This document shows positions 15,419-24,918 of a stretch of DNA of 64,000 nucleotides, one piece after another (within the stretch, counting starts at the first letter, position 1; every line of letters begins with the position of its first letter). This stretch comes from a virus. The position numbers and the translations under genes were made by a program. Below the pieces are notes generated by a model. It saw only the letters and a program-made list of their open reading frames with translations. It did no database searches and was not told where the DNA came from. The stretch spans positions 1 through 64,000 of the IMG/VR virus record IMGVR_UViG_3300041964_000014, one strand, 5' to 3'.

Positions 15419-15691
15419 TTAAACCAAGTTTTTATTAAAGTTTTTAGCCGATAGGTATCCGGCTGTACCTAATACAGCTGAACTACCCGCTATCGCTTTA
15501 GTTATAGGATGTTTTATACGCGTATTAGATAGTTTATTTCCAATATACATACCTGCGGCTACTCCATTTAATGCCCCGATTCCAGCCCAACTGACGGGAT
15601 TTAATCCTTCTCCGTATTTTGTTTTTCTTCTCTTTTTATCTCGACTACCCCGCCTCCTAGCAAAAGTAGCCATACTATTTATTTCGGACAT
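15419..15691 (-). CDS. tagged small membrane-active protein
   Basis: A 90-residue protein starting MSEINSMATFARRRGSRDKK. The ARRRGSRDKKRRK cluster is followed by hydrophobic Gly/Ala-rich segments (about 33-55 and 66-80). Here the repeat at 15682 is in the opposite orientation and supplies the start and SEIN codons in place of LFISDI. An inner ATG at residue 7 (MATFARRRG) is possible. Probably a packaged head protein by analogy with its paralogues. Confidence 0.7.
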   Translation of the reverse strand: MSEINSMATFARRRGSRDKKRRKTKYGEGLNPVSWAGIGALNGVAAGMYIGNKLSNTRIKHPITKAIAGSSAVLGTAGYLSAKNFNKNLV

Positions 15692-15749
15692 AATATTGTC
15701 ATATTATTTATTTAACTTTTTTGATATTTGGGTACTCTCTCATTAAAAT

Positions 15750-15774
15750 AGCTGGAGCTTTAAATACCCCAGCT
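15750..15774. terminator. hairpin terminator
   Basis: AGCTGG (15750-15755) and CCAGCT (15769-15774) with a 13-base loop, placed between the HNH gene and the tagged gene. Confidence 0.45.
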
Positions 15775-15828
15775 TAGTTATAACCATAAATATGTAAAAC
15801 GTAACCAAAGTATACTAATATACTACTC

Positions 15829-16173
15829 TTAAGCTACTTTATTTATATCTAAATTAATACTATATTTATTAATATACTCAAACAACTTATCATTAATAAA
15901 CTGTAATTCAGGTTTACTACCTTGTTCTAAATTACACTGCTTACAACATATAGTTAAGTTATTGATATCGGTAGCTAAACTATAGGCTTTATGCTTATCT
16001 AGTATTTTACAGCTGATAATATGGCTACAATGTGCTGTACTAATATCTATATTTTGTAAGCACTTAGGACAAAGGTATTTAGTTTCTCTAAGTAAGTTAC
16101 TTACTACTGCTAAATACTCCGACTTACTACGTTTCCAAGCTAAGTAACAACTACGACTATTACGATTACTCAT
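15829..16173 (-). CDS. HNH endonuclease
   Basis: A 114-residue protein with CPKC (about 36-39), then AHCSHIISCKIL (the H-N-H core begins HCSHII) and a distal NLTICCKQCNLEQGSK zinc pair. This is a compact HNH nuclease with two CxxC knuckles. It overlaps the start of the preceding gene by eight bases. As a free-standing HNH inside a structural cluster it is probably a homing type element. Confidence 0.75.
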   Translation of the reverse strand: MSNRNSRSCYLAWKRSKSEYLAVVSNLLRETKYLCPKCLQNIDISTAHCSHIISCKILDKHKAYSLATDINNLTICCKQCNLEQGSKPELQFINDKLFEYINKYSINLDINKVA

Positions 16174-16549
16174 AACAGTTACTAATATGTTGTTTGTAGT
16201 AAGCCAGTATTAGATTAATAGAATGTACTTTAGTAGGTAAACTAATTATTATATCTAAACTAGTACCAGTAAGTATATTATCGATAGCGTTATTAATATA
16301 AGTAATTAACTGTTCTTTATTATTAGTAGTATTAATATACTCGCAAATACAATCGCTAGTAACAGCTCCAAACATATCGGCACTAGTACAATGTTTCCAC
16401 TCGTTATCTAATACATCTAATCTAAGAATAGTAGAACACCCTCCCATTCTATAAATTTTATAGGTATTAGTATTAAGTACTCTAGTATCGTTATATATTA
16501 AGCTTCTAAATCTAGCAACTATTGCTGGAGTATAAAGTGTAGTATCCAT
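16166..16549 (-). CDS. hypothetical protein (127 aa)
   Basis: ATG near 16549, overlapping the HNH gene at its end. Mixed sequence with several Cys (GGCSTIL; HCTSADMFGAVTSDCICEYI) and a hydrophobic end. It is adjacent to the LamG-like protein with a one-base gap, so it may be an assembly partner. No domain recognised. Confidence 0.5.
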   Translation of the reverse strand: MDTTLYTPAIVARFRSLIYNDTRVLNTNTYKIYRMGGCSTILRLDVLDNEWKHCTSADMFGAVTSDCICEYINTTNNKEQLITYINNAIDNILTGTSLDIIISLPTKVHSINLILAYYKQHISNCYE

Positions 16550-16550
16550 A

Positions 16551-17516
16551 TCAACCTGTAGTATAAGCGGGAATTTTTAAGTCCCGGTAATAATTAAAGA
16601 ATCTACCTAACATATTATTATCCCAATTGGTGTAAGCAGCAACACTACCTACCCATATCCAAATATCAGAAATAACGCCCCCAAAAGCTGTACCTAGATT
16701 ATTAGCATGAGCAGCTCCGGTTCTGTATAAGATACTATTAGTGTTACCTATAATACCACCCGTATTACTTACTAGTGGATTAGTATTAGGTGCTGTAGTA
16801 GTAGATGTTGTACTAGCTAATACACTACCATCTCTAGTTAGGGTACGGGGAAATGCTGTACCGTAGTTTTCAGTAATATTGATAGAAAACTTGCGGTTAA
16901 CAAAAGCCGGTGCAGTTGGGGATACTAATGAGTTATTAAACTGCGTGTAATTTAACTTACCATCTGTTCTAAAGAATAAGCTATATTGCGAGTTAGTAGC
17001 ATCTGTTTGACCACTAATAATTGTAGAGAAGCCGTTGTTAGTAGTATCTACTGTACGAGCAAATACACTAAGTATAGACACGCTAGTTTCGTTAGCTAAA
17101 TAAGATAAATCAACGGGATATCCCCCATCAGCACTTCTAGTAAACTCTAAACCATCTGATTTTAATATTGCCCGTTTAGCGGTAACAGTTTGTATCGCGT
17201 TGTTATTGGCAGTATACGTATTAGGACGAGCATTTTTAATATAAGCTACACTACCATTTTCTGCCGCTAAAACAGTTCCTGCGGTGTCTGAGTAGCAATG
17301 ATACTTATCCATTGGATACCACGCACTGCACCCGGCTATCATGTCAATTACGTTGTAGGGGGTGTAATAGTTTTGCCCTAAACAAGATCTAATCGCCGCC
17401 TCTGCTATTTTATTTCGGACTCCTAGATGCGTATTGGGTAATCTGGTATTTACGTACTTAGTAACAAAACCGCTATCACCAATTAAAGAACGAAAATTAT
17501 ACACACTCAGATCCAC
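16551..17516 (-). CDS. tail or surface protein with LamG/ConA-like domain
   Basis: A 321-residue protein whose central part (about 100-310) has the pattern of a concanavalin-A-like jelly roll: DGLEFTRSADGGYPVDLSYL, SVSILSVFARTV, FSTIISGQ, YSLFFRTDGKLNY, FSINITEN, VISDIWIWVGSV. Such domains bind sugars in phage tail fibres. The first 90 residues are a separate attachment part. It overlaps the next gene by 20 bases and belongs to the appendage cluster. Confidence 0.65.
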   Translation of the reverse strand: MDLSVYNFRSLIGDSGFVTKYVNTRLPNTHLGVRNKIAEAAIRSCLGQNYYTPYNVIDMIAGCSAWYPMDKYHCYSDTAGTVLAAENGSVAYIKNARPNTYTANNNAIQTVTAKRAILKSDGLEFTRSADGGYPVDLSYLANETSVSILSVFARTVDTTNNGFSTIISGQTDATNSQYSLFFRTDGKLNYTQFNNSLVSPTAPAFVNRKFSINITENYGTAFPRTLTRDGSVLASTTSTTTAPNTNPLVSNTGGIIGNTNSILYRTGAAHANNLGTAFGGVISDIWIWVGSVAAYTNWDNNMLGRFFNYYRDLKIPAYTTG

Positions 17517-17883
17517 TCCAGTAGTAGTTAGTACCGTTGTAGATATAACTCAAGACTTTTCTAGTACCATTAATAAAGTTTAAATCAAAGCCATTAGTCC
17601 GAAAACTACCAGTGGGCAGTGTAATTACTCCTGTTGCTGTGGCTACTACTATCAAAGTACCTACTTGTCCATTAACAACATTAGTAATAGACAAAGTAGT
17701 ATTACCTGTAAGAGTTAGATTACGCTTACTAACAAATCGCCCATTAGTGTTCCACGTAGTAGTAGTACCAAAAGTTAAAGCAGAAAATACTTCGTTGTCT
17801 ACTTTAAGTAGTGCAATAACTTCTGCTTCTGTGTATGTTTTCTTACGACCTGTAGTAGTATCTACTGCTACGAAGTTAGGCAT
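17497..17883 (-). CDS. tail fibre or appendage protein (128 aa)
   Basis: Starts MPNFVAVDTTTGRKKTYTEAEVIALLK, then beta repeats rich in Thr/Asn/Gly (TLTGNTTLSITNVVNGQVGT; IVVATATGVITLPTG). This fits a carboxy-terminal fibre knob of the type with repeating strands. The stop overlaps the start of the LamG-like gene. Confidence 0.55.
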   Translation of the reverse strand: MPNFVAVDTTTGRKKTYTEAEVIALLKVDNEVFSALTFGTTTTWNTNGRFVSKRNLTLTGNTTLSITNVVNGQVGTLIVVATATGVITLPTGSFRTNGFDLNFINGTRKVLSYIYNGTNYYWSGSECV

Positions 17884-17884
17884 A

Positions 17885-18476
17885 TTAGTTAATAGTTACT
17901 GGCTCATCATATTCAAATAATATACTAGTTGGAGTTAGTGCAACACCTAAAGCTTGAATTAATACACCCGAAGTACTTAAAGCTCCTACCGCTGTTTGAT
18001 CAATATCTCCACCACTCGTGCCAAGAAAATAATAGTACCTGCAATTTTTCCAGTAACAGCAGTATTGATTCCAGATATATACACTAAAGCATTAGCTCCA
18101 CTAGCTACGTTACTTAAAACAAATCCCGTTGCTTGTTTGGTAGAAGTATTGTCTGCTTTCCGTGCATTAGGAGTTCCAGCGTTGTTAAATACATTGACCC
18201 AATTACCTGCCGTTAATGCTTCGCTAGCTACAACACTAACTGTGTTATTAAACCCCGCAGTATATAAGGAACTATCTAATACCCCATTAGCGTTAGTTAG
18301 TACTACTTTACTGGCATCCCCACTACCTGCCGTAGCAGTAACAGTACGGAGGAAAGAGTTATCGAGTTTCCCAGTACTATCTGTAGCTGGAACTTTATCG
18401 GCATCAGCAGCTCCTACACTGCTAGCATAGTACTGACTATTTTTTTAACGCCACTAATCCAACCTATAAATCTCAT
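17885..18476 (-). CDS. tail fibre-like protein, two frame breaks
   Basis: The ATG at 18476 gives only 20 codons before TAG. The -1 frame has a long, good fibre-like sequence (SVGAADADKVPATDSTGKL ... VYISGINTAVTGKIAGTIIF) without any start, then loses frame again near 18021 and resumes as GTSGGDIDQTAVGAL to TAA at 17885. Adding an A to the A7 run (18440-18446) and a G at 18021-18022 makes one gene of 197 residues. The Ala/Asp/Gly/Thr composition matches fibre shafts. Confidence 0.5.
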
Positions 18477-18516
18477 GAGTTATAATACCTAATTTACTTA
18501 GTTATATTGTATTACT

Positions 18517-19146
18517 TTAAATAGCTATAACTTCTACATCGATATTAATAGTGTTACTGTCTATTACGTTACCTACCTCGATAACGTAACCTTCTGTAGG
18601 TGCTATTTGTATAAGCTCTCCGTTATTGCCTACATACACTAATTTGCTAGTATCCCAGTTCCAACTAGCACTATACACGCTACCTGAAGTGGCTACTAAA
18701 ATAGCTTGATTAGTATTACCTGATTCTGTACTAATCCCGGTTACTTGTGGAAAGTCATTATCGGCATAGATTAACTGATTATTATCGTTAACTCTTACCG
18801 CTTTATAAGCAACTACATTTGTAGCGGCTATATAAGATTTAGTAATATTAGATTGTGGCATATTCTCGATACTGTCAGAATTACTAGCGGCATTATCTAC
18901 TAACCACATTAGAGCCGAGAAGCGTACTTCTTCTAACGGTATAGTATTAAAATCGGTATAAACTAACTGCGTATAAAATGTATTTAAATTGTTAATAATA
19001 TCTTGTTTAGTAGGGGGATTATTTATAGAAAGTAATACCCCTAATTCTTTCTGAAAAGCAGATAGCGTATTAAAGTTACTATAAACACTATCCCCATAGA
19101 ATAAATTAAGAGTATTAACTAGTTTTTGTTTTGTTGGTAAACCCAC
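18517..19146 (-). CDS. appendage protein with repeated NTLNxFY module
   Basis: A 209-residue protein. The N terminus carries two copies of a 35-residue module (KLVNTLNLFYGDSVYSNFNTL ... and DIINNLNTFYTQLVYTDFNTI ...), then a beta-rich C-terminal part (VVAYKAVRVNDNNQLIYADND ...). One further copy of the module is in 22040-22540. Possibly an oligomerisation or attachment module of tail appendages. Confidence 0.55.
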   Translation of the reverse strand: MGLPTKQKLVNTLNLFYGDSVYSNFNTLSAFQKELGVLLSINNPPTKQDIINNLNTFYTQLVYTDFNTIPLEEVRFSALMWLVDNAASNSDSIENMPQSNITKSYIAATNVVAYKAVRVNDNNQLIYADNDFPQVTGISTESGNTNQAILVATSGSVYSASWNWDTSKLVYVGNNGELIQIAPTEGYVIEVGNVIDSNTINIDVEVIAI

Positions 19147-19167
19147 TACAAACTACTCCTATTAGAT

Positions 19168-19527
19168 TTAGTTAGTCTTGATGGCTTTAGTGTGCTTGTA
19201 AGTACGGGGCTTAATTTCTTTAGTATTGTTATCAAGACTATTAGCTTGTGGTTTTATTTCTCGTGCAGTACTAGGATTAGTAACCTCAATAAGCACCTCT
19301 TCCTGTAATGGAACATCAGCAATCATTTCAACTACAGGAGTAGGAGGCGTATCTGTTTCGGACATTATCACTGGCTCTACTATGGTAGGTTGAATTGCAT
19401 ATAGATAGTTCCAGGCAGATTCTGGTATTTCTCCCGGATAATACAACGCGTCCTTTGGGGGATAATGGTTACCGCGAGAATCAATATATGAGCGTGTTAA
19501 TTTAATTGGTTTAGTCGTATCCAACAT
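19168..19527 (-). CDS. hypothetical protein (119 aa), probable appendage accessory
   Basis: Starts MLDTTKPIKLTRSYIDSRGN and continues with an Asp/Glu/Val/Pro-rich middle and a basic C terminus (EIKPRTYKHTKAIKTN). Likely partly unstructured. Its place between appendage genes suggests a linker or assembly protein. Confidence 0.45.
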   Translation of the reverse strand: MLDTTKPIKLTRSYIDSRGNHYPPKDALYYPGEIPESAWNYLYAIQPTIVEPVIMSETDTPPTPVVEMIADVPLQEEVLIEVTNPSTAREIKPQANSLDNNTKEIKPRTYKHTKAIKTN

Positions 19528-19596
19528 AAGATATTACCAGGGTATTCGGCTATTAGTATTATTGTAAGTAATTTCAGCTAAGGTGTTTTAAAGTCA

Positions 19597-21555
19597 CTAT
19601 CGTTTTCTACTAGTTACTCGATAGTTAAATTTAATATTATTAAATCTGGAAATCTGGTTAACTAGTAACCCCACGAGTCTAGTAGTACAGTGAGTATTTG
19701 GATGTTTACCATCCCCCGCATACTGATTTGCAGTACTACCCGAAACTAAGCCAATTGATGCGGAAGTTCCTAGATCAATCAGATAAGTGTTATCGTTAGG
19801 ATTTGCTAATTTATAAGCCGTAAAAGCGGCTTGAATACCGGAAACTACATAACGACCAAAAGGCACAATTATAAAGATTTTTGTGCTAGTACCAAATGCC
19901 GATCTTGCCTGTGGCAACCAGGTTGCTATAGCTGTTTGCACATTGACATCGTTATTATCATTTGTACCCAAATTTACGAATACCATATCTGGAGCTGGAC
20001 TGAAACTACGACTTAAACCTTGAGCTTGTAAATTCCAAGAAGAAGGAAAAGCAGGTACTCCAGACCCTGTTGCATTCCATCCCAAAAATCCAAAACCTAT
20101 TTGTGCGTATTCCACTTGTAAGGTGTCTGCCAACATGGCTGAGAAAGCTTGATTTGCGCTATGAGTAGCATTAGTTCCCGCATTTAGACTAATACCCTCT
20201 GTGATGGAATCTCCAAAAAATACTGCTTTTTGAGTAAGGCTATCGGCTTGTAAAAACTGTTCACCTATTGCTACATCAAAATAGTTAAACCTAACAGAAC
20301 TTAATGGTGTAGTCCATCTTTCAATATTGAAGCTTAGGCTATTTACCCATAAAGTACAAGTGTGAGTTCCCGCAGATAGACCATTAGCTATAGTTAATGT
20401 TGTGTCGGAGGATGTTAGTAAGCGGGTAGTCCAGGTTCCGTTATCCACACTCCATCGAAGTGTAGGGTAATTTCCAGCACTAACTGATGCTGATGTAAGG
20501 TGGGTTAAATCTTGATTTAAAGTTAAACTAACGCCCGTAAACTTCAGCTTTATATATGCTCCACTATTATTTGTTTCTAGATATCCGTTTCGGGTAGTCC
20601 AATTATAGGGACTACGTATTAGTTTTGTATCAGTAGGTAATATTCTAGTAACAGTTGCAACAACTACTGACAAGGAAACGGAACTTGGATTCGCAAGACT
20701 ACCGGAATTAGTGGTGGATATTGACTTATTACCAATACTACTTGGCGTGTAGCTAGTAGTAGCTGAGGGATTTTCGGTACTAAGTTGTACACTAGCAGGT
20801 GCAAAACTGCCTCCTCCAGAATTATCGCTAAAGGTAACTGTAACGGGGGTGGGTATAGTAGTACCTGTAGGTAAGGCGACTGTGTATGTAACTGGGTTAT
20901 TTACAACAACAGTAGAACTTCCACCTTGCAATGTATATGTAGTAGCATCGATGCTTGCTACATCTTCGTAATAAGCTACGCGGCTAAAAAAGGATGCCCC
21001 ATTAAAAAAACTTAAACCTAATGTACCTGTAGATTGTAGTGATGCAGTAGTGTCTGTTAAAGCGGCCATTGTATAAACCACAGTATTTGTAGTTGTATTG
21101 GTAATTACCAAATATAAATTAGTAGTTCCAGTACCTTTAACAGAAAAATCAATCTCATAGTTTTGTCCAGCAACATATCCCCATGTGGCAGCGGTTATGC
21201 TTCTTAGAGTTGTATTAGTTCCTGAGACAGCTTTTGAGACACTAATATTTTGAGCTGTATCAACAATAAAGTAATAACCAGAGATGCCCGTAGGATCTAA
21301 CCTTAACCAGTAGCTTTTTTGACCACCGTCTATTTCTAGCTTTGCAACAACCCTTGCGTCTCTTTTACCGGCTTCAGGACGATAAAGGAAATATGTATAA
21401 GTCGTTCCTAGCGGAGATTTAATTCGGGTATTATCTACACTCCAAGCCCCGATTTTGTCTATCCAGCCAGGTACATTTAGAGTACTATTGGCTGTGTTAG
21501 AGGCGGTAGTATTATTACCCCAATTAGTTTGGTCAAATAATGATAGCCAAGGCAT
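19597..21555 (-). CDS. tail protein with SGNH/GDSL esterase domain (652 aa)
   Basis: The first 200 residues are a beta domain (WSVDNTRIKSP ... LRLDPTGISGYYF), then Ig-like Thr/Ser/Val-rich repeats (about 210-300), then an SGNH hydrolase in the C-terminal 220 residues. Motifs seen: FFGDSITEG (block I, catalytic Ser), GFGFLGW (block II-like), VNLGTNDNND (block III/G-x-N-D), DGKHPN (block V with Asp and His). This should deacylate or deacetylate a host surface sugar during infection. Confidence 0.8.
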   Translation of the reverse strand: MPWLSLFDQTNWGNNTTASNTANSTLNVPGWIDKIGAWSVDNTRIKSPLGTTYTYFLYRPEAGKRDARVVAKLEIDGGQKSYWLRLDPTGISGYYFIVDTAQNISVSKAVSGTNTTLRSITAATWGYVAGQNYEIDFSVKGTGTTNLYLVITNTTTNTVVYTMAALTDTTASLQSTGTLGLSFFNGASFFSRVAYYEDVASIDATTYTLQGGSSTVVVNNPVTYTVALPTGTTIPTPVTVTFSDNSGGGSFAPASVQLSTENPSATTSYTPSSIGNKSISTTNSGSLANPSSVSLSVVVATVTRILPTDTKLIRSPYNWTTRNGYLETNNSGAYIKLKFTGVSLTLNQDLTHLTSASVSAGNYPTLRWSVDNGTWTTRLLTSSDTTLTIANGLSAGTHTCTLWVNSLSFNIERWTTPLSSVRFNYFDVAIGEQFLQADSLTQKAVFFGDSITEGISLNAGTNATHSANQAFSAMLADTLQVEYAQIGFGFLGWNATGSGVPAFPSSWNLQAQGLSRSFSPAPDMVFVNLGTNDNNDVNVQTAIATWLPQARSAFGTSTKIFIIVPFGRYVVSGIQAAFTAYKLANPNDNTYLIDLGTSASIGLVSGSTANQYAGDGKHPNTHCTTRLVGLLVNQISRFNNIKFNYRVTSRKR

Positions 21556-21557
21556 AT

Positions 21558-22028
21558 TTATAAATTTCCTTTCGTAATAGTACGACCACCAGAACCATCG
21601 AAACTTCCGCCAGTAATAACAGTAGTGGTATCATCTTGAGCTTTATAGGATACGCTCCCACCACTTGCAGTAGCTGTACCAAACAGTACAGCAGCCGTGG
21701 CTTTTAGAGCTTGTTTTAAAGTAAGTCCTGTATCAACTAAAGAAGCTAGTAAATTTGGAGTAGAATCCGCAGTTAAATGCATATTTAAATACCTACCTGT
21801 ACTAGCCATTGCACTTCCTAGGTCTACTTGCAAAAAAGCTTCACCATTAGCAATAGCATCGTAGTAAAACTTATACAGCCCTGGAACTGTCTCAGTAAAA
21901 ATAAAAGTAACTCCGGTAAGATTAGTGTTATCACTTTCTTTTTTAATAGCACTAACAGTTGGGGTTAAACCAGTAGCTAGTGTATTATCTGAGTTTCTAA
22001 CTTCAAAAGTATATGCTGTAGCAACCAT
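21558..22028 (-). CDS. appendage adaptor protein (156 aa)
   Basis: Begins MVATAYTFEVRNSDNTLATG, an Ig/BppU-like strand pattern, then TGRYLNMHLTADSTPNLLASL, ending in a Gly/Thr-rich tail. Two bases before the SGNH tail gene, so probably co-translated and in the same appendage. Exact function unknown. Confidence 0.5.
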   Translation of the reverse strand: MVATAYTFEVRNSDNTLATGLTPTVSAIKKESDNTNLTGVTFIFTETVPGLYKFYYDAIANGEAFLQVDLGSAMASTGRYLNMHLTADSTPNLLASLVDTGLTLKQALKATAAVLFGTATASGGSVSYKAQDDTTTVITGGSFDGSGGRTITKGNL

Positions 22029-22039
22029 GATAAATATCC

Positions 22040-22540
22040 TTATACAAACATTTGACTAAAGTAATTATTCGACCACATCTGTCCGAAATACTTAGAATAA
22101 TTAACTGGGGCAGCTGTTATAGTGATTGTTTTGGAAGCACTAGTAGCTGTACCTCCCTGACTACCCGTAGATACCGCTGTAATAGTATAGTCTCCAGGAG
22201 TATTTGGGGTCCAATTTACTGTAGGGGTATTGCCGGAAATAGCTGTACTTAAATTAGTACCATTAATTTTAAACTGTGTAACTACAGTGTCGTTACTAAT
22301 GGTTACATTAGCTAATAAGGATACAGTAGTACCTACAATTACACTACTGGGAATAGTATTACTTAAAATAACTGTAGGAGTAGGAACAGGTGTTGGAGTA
22401 GTCCCCGTAGTACGATTAGCCGATATTAATAGTAATGCTAGTTGTACTTCTGTATAACTAAGCTTATTAAACTCGGTATATACAGTTTGCTCATAAAAAG
22501 CATTTAAGGTATTTATTACATCTGTTTTACTAATAGCCAT
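22040..22540 (-). CDS. appendage protein with Ig-like domain
   Basis: A 166-residue protein. N terminus DVINTLNAFYEQTVYTEFNKL is the same module as in 18517-19146, then a Pro/Thr linker and an Ig-like domain (VGTTVSLLANVTISNDTVVT...TPGDYTITAVSTGS). The C terminus is aromatic (YSKYFGQMWSNNYFSQMFV). Ig-like domains decorate phage tails and often bind carbohydrate. Confidence 0.6.
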   Translation of the reverse strand: MAISKTDVINTLNAFYEQTVYTEFNKLSYTEVQLALLLISANRTTGTTPTPVPTPTVILSNTIPSSVIVGTTVSLLANVTISNDTVVTQFKINGTNLSTAISGNTPTVNWTPNTPGDYTITAVSTGSQGGTATSASKTITITAAPVNYSKYFGQMWSNNYFSQMFV

Positions 22541-22623
22541 ACTGGTATATCCACATAAAGTCAGTTAAAACAAGATTGTAACTGATGTTAGTATTTTAAC
22601 TAATTAAATAACGGTTATATTGT

Positions 22624-24354
22624 TTATCTTTTTCTCCCAAGATATTTAGAGGCTTTTTTAACTACTGTTAATACTTCTTGTAACTTAGCCACTAAATAAA
22701 CTGCCAATCTAGAATGTCCGAAAATAGAAGGGTGAAGTCCGTCTGTCGTATATAAATTGGCACCTTGTCCATAAGAGTTTAATCCCACTGCTATTTGGGT
22801 TCCAAGATCTACATAGTGAAAATTAGTGTCATTAGTCGAGCTAAGATAAGTAGTTACCGCAGCGGATAAAGCAGCTTTGAAATTCTGCCCAAAAGGCTGA
22901 ATCACTACTATTTTTGTATTCGGACCTGTGGCTGCTCTCATTGCTTGGAAAACAGATACTACAGTGTTTCTAATTGAAGTACTGTTACTACTGCCATCAT
23001 TGGTTCCTTGATTTATAAATATATAATCAAGCCCCCCAATATAACTACCTGCCGTGAATCGGCTTTGACCAGAATAGTAGTTGTTCCAGGTCTCTGAAAA
23101 TACTGGCACATTTCCAGCACCTAAAGCTACCCAACCTTGAGAACCAAAAGCTGCTACTGCGTATTCACTATCTAGATAATCGGCTACATAAGTTAGGTAA
23201 TCATTAATAGCACTACCACCTTCCGGAAAAGCTGAGGATAGTAAATACCAACCTTCTGTAATACTATCGCCATAGAATAATGTTTTCTTAGGTTTAGTTG
23301 TAGGGGTTAAAAATGTACCAATCTCATCAATAAGTATATTACCAAATTTAAGTATATTAGTAGTACCTGTCCAACGATTATTAATAGAGTTATTACCACT
23401 TCTATCAAATACCACTATTAAATCATAAGTAGTATTAGCATTTAAACTACTACTTATATTTAATTGTGTTTGTAATTGAGTAATAGTACTACTAATCCAG
23501 TTACCTTCGTTTAATCTATAACTAATAACTACACCACCTTCCACTGGATAAGTATCTAGCGATAATTTAATACCAACACTAGTAGACCCAGTAAAACGAG
23601 CTTTAATATAATTACCGGGGTTACACGTTTGTAGTTGATTATTAACTGTATCTAAAAACCACCCTTGTTTAGGGTAGTAATACTTACTATCTGTAACAGG
23701 TAGTTCTGTTTTAACTACAGGTGCGCCGGGATTAGGGTCCTGATAAGTAGCAGCTCTAGTTACATAAAATGGAGCGCCATAGTAATAAATACCATACGTA
23801 CCAGCAGCTTGTAATACAGCTTCCGAATCAGAAACTGTTTGACTAGTTAGTAGTACTGGAGAAGCTGTAGTAATATCGTAAGCTTCTACCTTAATAGCGG
23901 TAGGATTAGTACCTTGTGCGTAAGTAACTAATCGCAGTTTAGTTACTCCTACTACTGAGACATTAGAGGAAGCAGTACCTACATCAATTAACGCACCACC
24001 CGATACTTGCTTTTTAACTCCTACAAATATATTGGTTCCTGAGAACGAAACATAAGGAGTGTAATAGGAGGTAAAAGTGTTATTAACTCTTAGCAGTGTG
24101 TTAGCAAAATAAGTAGTTCCAGATACGGGTAATGATAGCTCTATGATTACTTGTTGTTCTACATAAGATTCACTAGCAGGTCTAACTAGTTCAGCAATAT
24201 CGTTATCTAAAGCTGTGGCTCTATTACCATTAATTCGCCACACATTACCTTTAACATCAATCCACCCATTGCCAATACCTGTAGTTGTAAGAGCTGCGTT
24301 AGGTGCCGTATCTGCACGTACAAAGTTATCATCAATTAATTGTGTAAAAGCCAT
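22624..24354 (-). CDS. tail protein with SGNH/GDSL esterase domain (576 aa)
   Basis: Related in layout to 19597-21555. An N-terminal beta domain (FVRADTAPNAALTTTGIGNG), a middle carbohydrate-binding-like region, then an SGNH hydrolase in the C-terminal half: LFYGDSITEG (block I), FINQGTNDGSS (G-x-N-D), DGLHPS (Asp/His block). The two proteins may process related surface glycans. C terminus is basic (KKASKYLGRKR). Confidence 0.8.
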   Translation of the reverse strand: MAFTQLIDDNFVRADTAPNAALTTTGIGNGWIDVKGNVWRINGNRATALDNDIAELVRPASESYVEQQVIIELSLPVSGTTYFANTLLRVNNTFTSYYTPYVSFSGTNIFVGVKKQVSGGALIDVGTASSNVSVVGVTKLRLVTYAQGTNPTAIKVEAYDITTASPVLLTSQTVSDSEAVLQAAGTYGIYYYGAPFYVTRAATYQDPNPGAPVVKTELPVTDSKYYYPKQGWFLDTVNNQLQTCNPGNYIKARFTGSTSVGIKLSLDTYPVEGGVVISYRLNEGNWISSTITQLQTQLNISSSLNANTTYDLIVVFDRSGNNSINNRWTGTTNILKFGNILIDEIGTFLTPTTKPKKTLFYGDSITEGWYLLSSAFPEGGSAINDYLTYVADYLDSEYAVAAFGSQGWVALGAGNVPVFSETWNNYYSGQSRFTAGSYIGGLDYIFINQGTNDGSSNSTSIRNTVVSVFQAMRAATGPNTKIVVIQPFGQNFKAALSAAVTTYLSSTNDTNFHYVDLGTQIAVGLNSYGQGANLYTTDGLHPSIFGHSRLAVYLVAKLQEVLTVVKKASKYLGRKR

Positions 24355-24385
24355 ATATTTTATATGTAGTTATTTATTCATTCTA

Positions 24386-24824
24386 TTACCAAAGAGGCTT
24401 GGCAGAGTGGTATGCAGGCTGAAAAGGGTTGTCCACTGCACGGCTACCATCTTTTAATTTAATAGCCCCATGACGAGCATGATAATTGTCTCGTCGCTTA
24501 GTTATGGATAAAGAGACCATCCTTTGTGTGTTTTTCTTTTCTTTTGAACTAAACTACCTACTTTAGAATAGTTTAATTCCGGATAAGCCATAATTAATTC
24601 TTGTCTAGTACCCTTAAAAATTCCATATTCAGGATGATAAAAGGTATTAATTAGATTGTGCTTATATTTCGGACTGTTACTTGCTGTTTCTTCCCTTTTT
24701 GAGTAGCACGTTTAGGAGTACTTATTTCATAAGTTTGTCCATTGTATTTAACACGTTTATTTTTACTACCCTTACGACGGCTAAATAGTGCGTTACATAT
24801 GTCCGAAATAAATAGGAGTCTCAT
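24386..24824 (-). CDS. tagged protein with NUMOD-like segment, two frame breaks
   Basis: The ATG at 24824 gives MRLLFISDICNALFSRRKGSK, the head tag, and then a basic segment. The frame stops at 24651 but -1 frames continue: (Y)HPEYGIFKGTRQELIMAYPE ... KKRKTHKGWSLY, a NUMOD1-like DNA-contacting pattern known from homing nucleases, then KRRDNYHARHGAIKLKDGS ... HSAKPLW to TAA 24386. One added A at the GTCCGAAAT repeat (24667) and one base near 24508 give 146 codons. It is the only tag carrier with a recognisable DNA-binding part. Confidence 0.5.
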
Positions 24825-24918
24825 GCTGTTATAGTATTTATTACTAATTATCACACTTAAGTGATGTTAGTAGCGTAGTATAATCAAATAAGCGATAACC
24901 ATCTATATAAATACACCA

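Noticed and set aside
17996-18430. A plus-strand frame of 144 codons
   Set aside because: It is the antisense of the fibre-like gene at 17885-18476 and has a low-complexity sequence.
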